From Candidatus Brachybacter algidus (GTDB taxonomy: Bacteria > Bacteroidota > Bacteroidia > Chitinophagales > Saprospiraceae), in contig JADJSK010000001.1 in the NCBI GenBank assembly GCA_016711705.1, forward strand, positions 682,001 to 746,000: a DNA stretch of 64,000 nt, in the 5' to 3' direction. Below, piece by piece: positions 58,262 to 64,000 of this stretch. The first letter of the stretch is position 1; the number at the start of each line of letters is the position of its first letter. Position numbers and translations under genes: made by a program. The notes under the pieces were generated by a model. It saw nothing but the letters and a program-made list of their open reading frames with translations, ran no database searches and had not been told where the DNA came from.

Positions 58262-58939
58262 ATGAGCCAGAAATTATTTCATATTCCTTCTTTATTAACT
58301 GCAGAAGAATTGAATGAAATCGATAAGTTGATTGCTAAATCGGAATTTATTGATGGTAAATTGACTGCTAGTTTAGCAGCCAAAGATGTGAAGAATAATC
58401 TTCAATTGGCACCAGGTAATGAGAGTATAGAAAATATTCATGAAATCATAAATAATGCCTTGAAACAAAGTCCATTATTTAATATAGCTGCCTTGCCGAA
58501 GGATGTTTTTCCATTTATAGTAAGCAAATACACTCCAGGAAAATATTATGGTTGGCATGTAGATAGTCCCATTATGGGAAATCCGCCTATTCGGACAGAC
58601 TTGGCGATGACAGTATTTTTAAGCGAACCTGATACTTATGAAGGTGGAGAACTTGTCATTCAGTCAGACTCAACGGTTACATCTTTTAAACCGGCAAAAG
58701 GCGATGCGGTCTTATATCCCTGCCAATACTTGCATTGCGTTAATGAAATAAAACGAGGAGAAAGATTAGCTGCTGTGACATGGATACAAAGTAATGTTAA
58801 GGATGCTGAACAGCGTCAGATACTTTTTCAATTAAACCAGGTCCACAGCGCTTTGTATCAGGAAGCACCAAATGCACCTGCCACAAATCTCCTACTACAA
58901 ACACATAGCAATTTGTTTAGGATGTGGGCAGAAATATAA
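58262..58939 (+). CDS. PKHD-type Fe(II)/2OG hydroxylase (PiuC/YbiX-like)
   Basis: 225 residues. The iron ligands are H99 and D101 in GWHVDSPIMG and H158 in QYLHCVNEIKRGERLAAV, with an Arg in that block for 2-oxoglutarate. LAMTVFLSEPDTYEGGELVI is the typical PKHD core. The C-terminal cupin-like tail of the family (ALYQEAPNAPATNLLL) is present. Family members hydroxylate prolyl or other residues or iron-chelators; no substrate is given by sequence. It is convergent with the sulfotransferase gene. Confidence 0.9.
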   Translation: MSQKLFHIPSLLTAEELNEIDKLIAKSEFIDGKLTASLAAKDVKNNLQLAPGNESIENIHEIINNALKQSPLFNIAALPKDVFPFIVSKYTPGKYYGWHVDSPIMGNPPIRTDLAMTVFLSEPDTYEGGELVIQSDSTVTSFKPAKGDAVLYPCQYLHCVNEIKRGERLAAVTWIQSNVKDAEQRQILFQLNQVHSALYQEAPNAPATNLLLQTHSNLFRMWAEI

Positions 58940-58960
58940 AATGAGTCATGAAAGATATTA

Positions 58961-59923
58961 TTATTCTGAAAGTATTTGCTTTTCAATCCTTTTATATAAT
59001 GCAACTGATTTTTGCAAATATTCTGGCACTAACTCTTGAGAAGGCTTTTCGCTAAAAATTGTATCGGGATATTTGGCATTGTAAAGTATTCTATGCTCCA
59101 TAGCATTCCTTTCATCTCTGGTAATATGGATTTTCGTTTTTGATATAATTGTGTCTATCATTTGCATTGCTCCATGATGATAATTAAGTGCATAGCAGTT
59201 TTTGTCGTTTTGGAGCACTTCATCAAATTTGAGTAAATAACTTTCTAGCACCATAGACATATACTTATCAAGATCTGAAATGTTAAGTACTTCTAGATTG
59301 AATCCAAATATCTCTGGTTCTATTAAACCTGGAATTGACTGCATTCCTCTTTTTTTTTGTTGTGAAAGCAAAACTTCATGAGGATTTCTGAATAAGAGAA
59401 AAAAAGGTGTATTCGGATATGTCATTCTTAATTCATCGTAAAAATGTATATGCCAGCTATCTAATTTTATAAAAAGCCGACATTCCTCTGCATTTCTTTT
59501 TCTTCCATAAATACTTATTGCAGCTTTTATTTGCGGCAAGATACTTAAAAGACAATTTGTTTTTTTTCCAAAACGCAACAAGTCATCAAAAAATGGAACT
59601 TCAGATAGTACTATATTAGATGGCTGAGTTGCCAACATTTGAGAAATCAAAGTTGAACCACAACGTGAGATATGAAAAATAAAAGCTGTTGGTTCAATTA
59701 CGTCCATATCATTAACTAAATCACTCAAAAAGTCCGTCGAACTCATGCTCTTTTTTAAATGTCCATTTTCAGGGATACTGCGGCATCTTGATATTGTTTC
59801 GTCAAAAAAAGGATCAGTAAACTTTTTATCACCAACGTATAGCCATTGACATAAAATTTCATGATCTGACTGTAATTTAATGGGTATCCAATTTTTAAGT
59901 GCACGACCATAACTATATCTCAT
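58961..59923 (-). CDS. Sulfotransferase family protein
   Basis: 320 residues. The PAPS 5'-phosphosulfate-binding loop is IFHISRCGSTLISQML at residues about 79-94, a standard P-loop-like PSB motif, and FLLFRNPHEVLLSQQKKRG is a 3'-phosphate-binding segment of this class. Transfers sulfate from PAPS to hydroxyl or amine acceptors. It is the last gene in a leftward operon of nucleotidylyltransferase, APS kinase and beta-hydroxylase, which would supply PAPS and possibly modify the same acceptor. Confidence 0.88.
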   Translation of the reverse strand: MRYSYGRALKNWIPIKLQSDHEILCQWLYVGDKKFTDPFFDETISRCRSIPENGHLKKSMSSTDFLSDLVNDMDVIEPTAFIFHISRCGSTLISQMLATQPSNIVLSEVPFFDDLLRFGKKTNCLLSILPQIKAAISIYGRKRNAEECRLFIKLDSWHIHFYDELRMTYPNTPFFLLFRNPHEVLLSQQKKRGMQSIPGLIEPEIFGFNLEVLNISDLDKYMSMVLESYLLKFDEVLQNDKNCYALNYHHGAMQMIDTIISKTKIHITRDERNAMEHRILYNAKYPDTIFSEKPSQELVPEYLQKSVALYKRIEKQILSE

Positions 59924-59929
59924 AAATAA

Positions 59930-60334
59930 TTATTTTTTTGAACTTATAAAGTCTGTCAGCATTTCATGAACAGATTCATCCACTGAAGATTTCCAGGTAT
60001 TTTCTCCAATCAAAATCTGTTTTCTTATTTCTGTCGCGGATATAGATGCTAAATTAGCATCAACATTTATTTCATTTACTTCGTAACCAACTTGCCTTCC
60101 ATAATTCACAGAGGAGATATCAGGAATAATTATCACTTGCACCAACGGATTATTAGCGTAAATTCTTTCCCAAATCGCTTTTATTTGAAATCCAGTTAAT
60201 GGATTATCTGCATTCGTTTCGACATCTCTAATAGCGATCAACACTGGCATACCTTTTTTTAAATAGGTTTCAAAGATGTGCATGTGGCCTTTGTGAGGAC
60301 TTTGATAGCGTCCTATAAATAAATTGAACTTCAT
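59930..60334 (-). CDS. Small HxGH nucleotidylyltransferase
   Basis: 134 residues with cytidylyltransferase-like motifs: FIGRYQSPHKGHMHIF carries HKGH (HxGH), ADNPLTGFQIKAIWERI an alpha-helical segment, and SISATEIRKQILIG matches the ISxTxIR signature. The fold is shared by NMN adenylyltransferase and by the ATP sulfurylase catalytic domain. Its four-base overlap with the APS kinase gene suggests joint use, perhaps as a short ATP sulfurylase-like adenylyltransferase, although that activity is only inferred. Confidence 0.85.
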   Translation of the reverse strand: MKFNLFIGRYQSPHKGHMHIFETYLKKGMPVLIAIRDVETNADNPLTGFQIKAIWERIYANNPLVQVIIIPDISSVNYGRQVGYEVNEINVDANLASISATEIRKQILIGENTWKSSVDESVHEMLTDFISSKK

Positions 60335-61026
60335 TTATTTGCTTCTTTAAAAATTAATTCAGTGCACTCCAGAATATTTAATAACTCTGTGTCAACAGCT
60401 ACTTCAGGACTAAGGGGTGCGTAATATGGAGCCGAGATTCCAGTAAATTCTTTTATTTCTCCAGAAATAGCTTTAGCATACAAACCCTTTGGGTCTCTTT
60501 TGATGCATATGTTTATATCAGTTTTGACATAAACTTCAATCATTCTTTTGCACATTTTTCTAATATCATTGCGCGTTTCAATGTACGGTGATATTAAGGA
60601 AACAACTACGACATGACCTTGACTTTCGAGCAGAGAAGACATATATCCTACATTCAAATTATGTTTCTTTCTTGATTCTTCATCAAAACCAGTTTGAGGT
60701 ATATATTTTCTAATATCGTCCCCATCTAACAAAATTACTTTCACTCCAAGGTTTTTATATTTTTGAATAAGCGATTTTGCTATAGTAGTCTTACCTGAAC
60801 CACTTAACCCTGTTAAAAATATAATGGCAGGTTTTGCTTTAAATTTGGACTTACTAAACAATAAATTGATAAAGTAAAACAAGATAGTCTTCAAAAGCAA
60901 ATCGCATAAAGCTAATAACAATGAAAAGATTAGCCTATTGGTATAGAAGTAAACTATTAAAAAAGAGGTGATTGCTCCTGTAAAACTATAAATAAACAGT
61001 TTTTTTAAGCGCAAATTGACAATCAT
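60331..61026 (-). CDS. cysC: Membrane-anchored adenylylsulfate kinase
   Basis: 231 residues. Two transmembrane helices (residues about 10-27 and 32-57) precede an APS kinase domain with P-loop GLSGSGKTT (residues 73-81), LLDGDDIRKYIPQTGF, RKKHNLNVGYMSSLLESQG and FTGISAPYYAPLSPEVAVDT. It phosphorylates APS to PAPS. Typical CysC is soluble; the membrane anchor here is unusual. ATGA overlap with the nucleotidylyltransferase gene, and a sulfotransferase follows, so PAPS is probably made at the membrane for local sulfation. Confidence 0.9.
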   Translation of the reverse strand: MIVNLRLKKLFIYSFTGAITSFLIVYFYTNRLIFSLLLALCDLLLKTILFYFINLLFSKSKFKAKPAIIFLTGLSGSGKTTIAKSLIQKYKNLGVKVILLDGDDIRKYIPQTGFDEESRKKHNLNVGYMSSLLESQGHVVVVSLISPYIETRNDIRKMCKRMIEVYVKTDINICIKRDPKGLYAKAISGEIKEFTGISAPYYAPLSPEVAVDTELLNILECTELIFKEANK

Positions 61027-61099
61027 AGATTTTGAAATAATTTTGATAAAGCGAAGAAAAGGATTAAAATGCTGATTAGAGTTACAAGTATTTAAAGAA

Positions 61100-61750
61100 C
61101 TATAAACCCTTCGCTAAGTCGTTTGCCATTTTAATGCTGGTTTCTGTATTCATTTTCAATAAATTTTGGATAATTTGATTTGTAGTTGCTACATTAAATT
61201 TGCGAGAAGTATCTTCAATTTCTTTTTTTATGGGACAATCAGCATCGTTAAATAAATCTATGACCCAATCATTAACCGCGGCATCAATTACCAAATGTAT
61301 TCTATCAATGCTACTTTTATTATTTATGTGGTGATGCAAATTAAAATTCATATACCAGCACTCACCCTCTTTCAAATATAATCTTTCATTATCAAGAATA
61401 AACTCAACTTCAGAATGAGTAATGACGGGAATATGGAAGCGCACTTCTCCTTTTTCATAATTTAAATCTGCGTCACGATGTTCTTTTATCGAACTTCCTG
61501 CATTTAATTTAAGCAACCGTACGGCTTGAAGTTCACATTTAAAGTTATGCAAAATATTGGTAAAGTATGGGCTTCTTTCCAAAAACTCAGTATCGCCATA
61601 TTCTTTATCATTAGAAGGTGAAATTATAATATTGTCTGATTTACCATCTATACTTCGCAGTGGAATAGCACTCCATTCACCTTCATAATGTTTTACCTGA
61701 TAATGAGGTCTCCAATGCAGATCTGCAAGAATTTCTACTTCTCTTAGCAT
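61100..61750 (-). CDS. Aspartyl/asparaginyl beta-hydroxylase family protein
   Basis: 216 residues. The iron ligands are in SSIKEHRDADL (HxD, extended by RD) and a distal His in HHHINNKSSIDRIHLVIDA, with the 2-oxoglutarate-binding RIHLV. VRFHIPVITHSEVEF is the double-stranded beta-helix core. Family members hydroxylate Asp/Asn in EGF-like or ankyrin repeats. It lies 73 bp upstream of the APS kinase gene and codirectional, giving an apparent operon of hydroxylase, APS kinase, nucleotidylyltransferase, sulfotransferase. Confidence 0.9.
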   Translation of the reverse strand: MLREVEILADLHWRPHYQVKHYEGEWSAIPLRSIDGKSDNIIISPSNDKEYGDTEFLERSPYFTNILHNFKCELQAVRLLKLNAGSSIKEHRDADLNYEKGEVRFHIPVITHSEVEFILDNERLYLKEGECWYMNFNLHHHINNKSSIDRIHLVIDAAVNDWVIDLFNDADCPIKKEIEDTSRKFNVATTNQIIQNLLKMNTETSIKMANDLAKGL

Positions 61751-61813
61751 TACACCTGCATTAAAAAAAATGGAAGCTGAAGGTATTTAAGTACTTTCAT
61801 TCAATAGATAAAC

Positions 61814-62530
61814 CTACGCCAGTGTAGTTTTGCAAATTTTTGTGAATTTAGCATGATTTTTTGAACCACTTTTATCAAAACCAATTTCAATTGTGTGGAA
61901 TGCAAGACCATCTGAACCAGCATAATTGATTATAACTTCTTCTTTATTTTTGTTCCGGGAAATATATGGTTGCTTACAGTAATTACTAATATGAACCCCA
62001 GCAATAATATCAATGTGAGTTGAAGATTCTGCCAAAGAGAGGTCATTAAAACTATTTTCAGATTTAAATCCTAAGGATGATAGGCAAACTACCAAATTGC
62101 AACTTTTCTGTTCTTTCAAAAATATTGCTATATCATTCACATTTTTGATTGGATCTAATCCATCACCATAGGTAATAATTCCAATTTTAGTTTTACCTCT
62201 AAATATAATATCGTAATCTTTTGTTGATATTGAATTCAAGCTATCAATAAATGAAAACTGATCATGCTGATTGTCTGATGTGTTTTTACCTTTTTGCAGC
62301 AAAACCAAATTCGAATATTTGTTTTTAAGTTTTGCAAATTGTTTGACTACTTGCGAGTTACCATTTTGAAAAACTTTCCCAAAATGAGTCATAGCAACAG
62401 AATTTATATTACTTGCATGTATGTCAACTAAAGAGCCAAGACTATTTGCAATGCTTTTAAATGGATCAATTGTTAATATCGCAACGGCAGCCATGCTGCC
62501 ATTTAAAAAGAATTTTCTTCTAGTATTCAT
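61814..62530 (-). CDS. Degenerate 5'-nucleotidase/metallophosphatase-like protein with Tat-like signal
   Basis: 238 residues. The N-terminus NTRRKFFLNGSMAAVAIL is a Tat-like twin-Arg signal. The body matches the family in order: KIGIITYG, DPIKNVNDIAIFLKEQK, CNLVVCLSSLGFKSEN, LAESSTHIDIIAGVHISNY. In active members the corresponding blocks are CLSHLG and GGHTHT; here the first His is Ser and the second is GVHISN, so both metal-binding positions are altered. The usual N-terminal metal-binding portion is also missing. It is probably inactive as a phosphatase and may serve as a binding protein. Confidence 0.7.
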   Translation of the reverse strand: MNTRRKFFLNGSMAAVAILTIDPFKSIANSLGSLVDIHASNINSVAMTHFGKVFQNGNSQVVKQFAKLKNKYSNLVLLQKGKNTSDNQHDQFSFIDSLNSISTKDYDIIFRGKTKIGIITYGDGLDPIKNVNDIAIFLKEQKSCNLVVCLSSLGFKSENSFNDLSLAESSTHIDIIAGVHISNYCKQPYISRNKNKEEVIINYAGSDGLAFHTIEIGFDKSGSKNHAKFTKICKTTLA

Positions 62531-62783
62531 GATAGTAAGCGGTTAGTTTAGGTTTCTACCTTGTGCAAAGTACTATTAAAATGTATATTTAAAAGTAAAA
62601 ATATTAAAATTTCTAATAAGATAATAATTTTACTGAAAGTATTGTCCAGGTACAACTGCTTTATTCTTGTTTTATTGAATTTCATTGTTATATTTATGCA
62701 AGAAGAAATATATTTTAAGAAATTAAAAATTTGTACTTTAATTAAAATCATGTTGATTTTTAGGTTTAATAAGATTATGAAGT

Positions 62784-63317
62784 ATGCAAAATAGAAGACA
62801 TGAATCATTGAGCGATAATAATATCTATGATTATTATAAAAAATGCCTGATATTCATTGCAGATATAGGAATAGAAACCAGGTTTGAAAAGTTGTTTGAA
62901 ACTACATTTTTGCCTGGCCTCTCAATAAAGGATGGCATTTTATTAATAGATGAAGATCATCTGCAATACCCAGGTGATATTTTACACGAAGCAGGGCATT
63001 TGGCTGTAGTTCCTATTAATGAAAGAGTATATCTTAACGCTCTAACAATCGAAAAAAGAGAACACAGAGAGGCTGAAGAGATGATGGCCATAGCATGGTC
63101 CTATGCTGCTTGTATCCATCTCAAGATTGACCCATATTTTGTATTCCATGAAGAGGGGTATAAAAATGGTGGAAATCATATTGCAGATTCATTTAATAAT
63201 AAACAATATTTTGGTGTACCCATGCTTCAATGGAAGGGGATGACCGTCGATGAAAAAAATGCAGATGCTCTAGGGGTAAAATCTTATCCTTATATGTTGA
63301 ATTGGGTTTTAAATTAA
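62784..63317 (+). CDS. HEAGH zincin-like protein, unknown function
   Basis: 177 residues. HEAGH at residues 68-72 in DILHEAGHLAVVPIN is a classical HExxH zinc site, with Glu/Asp residues in REHREAEEMMAIAWSYAA that could provide a third ligand. No signal peptide. I recognise no named family. It sits between the degenerate phosphatase (divergent) and the tail-collar gene (same direction, 97 bp), so it probably belongs to the same functional unit. Confidence 0.75.
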   Translation: MQNRRHESLSDNNIYDYYKKCLIFIADIGIETRFEKLFETTFLPGLSIKDGILLIDEDHLQYPGDILHEAGHLAVVPINERVYLNALTIEKREHREAEEMMAIAWSYAACIHLKIDPYFVFHEEGYKNGGNHIADSFNNKQYFGVPMLQWKGMTVDEKNADALGVKSYPYMLNWVLN

Positions 63318-63414
63318 TTTTTCCATTATTTTTTTTAAATAAAGCATATTAACAAAATAATGTTTCCTATATTTAGTCTTTGTAATTTTATTTAACCCTA
63401 TTTCACTATAAATA

Positions 63415-63951
63415 ATGGAAGGATATATTGGAGAAATCCGCATGTTTGCTGCAAACTTTGCCCCCAAATACTGGGCATATTGTAGTGGTCAACTATTACC
63501 TATTGCACAGAATCAGGCGCTATTTTCTATATTAGGAACGACCTTTGGTGGTAATGGAACGACAACTTTTTCTTTGCCTGATATGAGAAGTAGGACTGCA
63601 ATAGGCGTTGGTCAAGGACCAGGGTTGTCCAATATTGTTGAAGGTCAAATTATGGGGACCGAAAATAATACATTAATTAATACTAATCTTCCTGCTCATA
63701 CCCATGTCATTTCAGGTAGTGCCAAAATGTTAACTACCACGACTCCGGCCGATTCTCCTACTCCTGTTGGAAATTATTTTTCGAATGATGGGAGTCCTAA
63801 ATATAAGACTTCAGGCAGTGGTGCAATGAAACCAGCCACAGTTGCACTAAATTTGGGAGGTTCCGGTGGAACACCTGTAAACAATATAATGCCTTCTTTA
63901 GGTATTAATTATATTATTTGTTTACAAGGTATTTTTCCATCTAGAAATTAA
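63415..63951 (+). CDS. Phage tail collar-domain protein (MdpB-like)
   Basis: 178 residues with the collar-domain order: MEGYIGEIRMFAANFAPKYW, GQLLPIAQNQALFSILGTTFGGNG, TTFSLPDMRSRTAIGVGQG, then LPAHTHVISGSAK with an HTH iron-site-like motif, and SLGINYIICLQGIFPSRN at the end. MdpB-type proteins are small trimeric fibre-like proteins, abundant outside phages as well. No signal peptide is present. A second start with the same opening words appears 40 bp after its stop. Confidence 0.92.
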   Translation: MEGYIGEIRMFAANFAPKYWAYCSGQLLPIAQNQALFSILGTTFGGNGTTTFSLPDMRSRTAIGVGQGPGLSNIVEGQIMGTENNTLINTNLPAHTHVISGSAKMLTTTTPADSPTPVGNYFSNDGSPKYKTSGSGAMKPATVALNLGGSGGTPVNNIMPSLGINYIICLQGIFPSRN

Positions 63952-63990
63952 TCAAATTTTTATTATCAAGAAATTTTAAATTTTATATCC

Positions 63991-64000
63991 ATGGAAGGGA
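63991..64000 (+). CDS. Start of a second tail collar gene, partial
   Basis: ATGGAAGGGA at the window edge repeats the first three codons of the preceding collar gene (ATGGAAGGA), after an A/T-rich leader like that of its neighbour. MdpB-like genes commonly occur in tandem. Only 10 bases are visible. Confidence 0.45.

Noticed and set aside
62548..62808. Overlapping AT-rich frames on both strands upstream of the HEAGH gene
   Set aside because: Lys/Ile/Phe/Leu-rich translations of A/T-rich promoter DNA, present on both strands at once, with no conserved pattern.
1..64000. tRNA or rRNA genes
   Set aside because: I looked for T-loop words and cloverleaf-like stems on both strands and saw none; the GGTTCAATG near 3001 belongs to the TPP riboswitch.
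63415..64000. Prophage remnant, based on tail-collar domains
   Set aside because: No capsid, terminase, integrase or lysis genes nearby; MdpB-like collar proteins are common in non-phage bacterial loci.

Overview
The window looks like a chromosome segment of an AT-rich Bacteroidota bacterium, most likely Saprospiraceae-like. The support is type IX secretion C-terminal sorting domains, a TonB-dependent receptor, Bacteroidota promoters (TTTG, about 19 nt, TAnnTTTG), lipoproteins with short lipoboxes, the kdsC-ubiA-maf neighbourhood and frequent TTG/GTG starts. I saw no rRNA, tRNA, CRISPR array or prophage. Most of the window is housekeeping sequence with unusually repetitive intergenic DNA.

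Layout. 1-3.4 kb: the N-terminus of a GH20 hexosaminidase-like protein cut by the window edge, then an outer-membrane receptor preceded by a TPP riboswitch, so probably a thiamin-compound importer. 3.4-17.5 kb: tyrS, an FtsX/LolC-like permease, a zincin-like protein, an RluD-type pseudouridine synthase, a Cys/Met PLP enzyme, a LOG protein, a nucleotidyltransferase, a 23S-IVP-type four-helix protein and two ABC-F ATPases including EttA. 17.6-26.5 kb: cytochrome c lipoprotein, anmK, an SDR, ligA, three related T9SS-secreted proteins and an IS481-type insertion sequence. 26.5-35.4 kb: pheS, a repeat-rich gap, and a complete hisGDCBHAFIE operon read leftward behind a promoter, a His-rich leader peptide and an attenuator. 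35.5-50.8 kb: SDR, TlpA-like lipoprotein, maf-ubiA-kdsC-iscX-ferredoxin, a double-AAA+ CbbX-like protein, RlmI-like methyltransferase, glyA, folK and a deoxynucleoside kinase. 51.2-56.7 kb: a bacterial alpha-2-macroglobulin lipoprotein interrupted by two in-frame stops.

57.1-64 kb is the most unusual region. Three different Fe(II)/2-oxoglutarate oxygenase types (PhyH, PKHD, Asp/Asn beta-hydroxylase) sit with a sulfotransferase, a small HxGH nucleotidylyltransferase, a membrane-anchored APS kinase, a degenerate metallophosphatase, a HEAGH zincin-like protein and phage-tail-collar (MdpB-like) proteins, a second of which seems to begin at the window edge. I infer a surface or secreted system in which the repetitive collar proteins, or an associated molecule, are hydroxylated and sulfated. 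This is a hypothesis from gene content and adjacency.

Four genes, including the normally essential ligA, carry single-base frameshifts in short homopolymers. This points to residual sequencing or assembly indels at least as much as to real gene decay, so protein ends near those sites should be read with caution. Many gaps next to gene ends are filled with short quasi-periodic repeats of several families (units resembling TTAGAAG, GTTAATT, GAGTAAT, GTTAACCAG), plus a 46-bp exact repeat pair, a 103-bp tandem duplication and an inverted REP-like pair.
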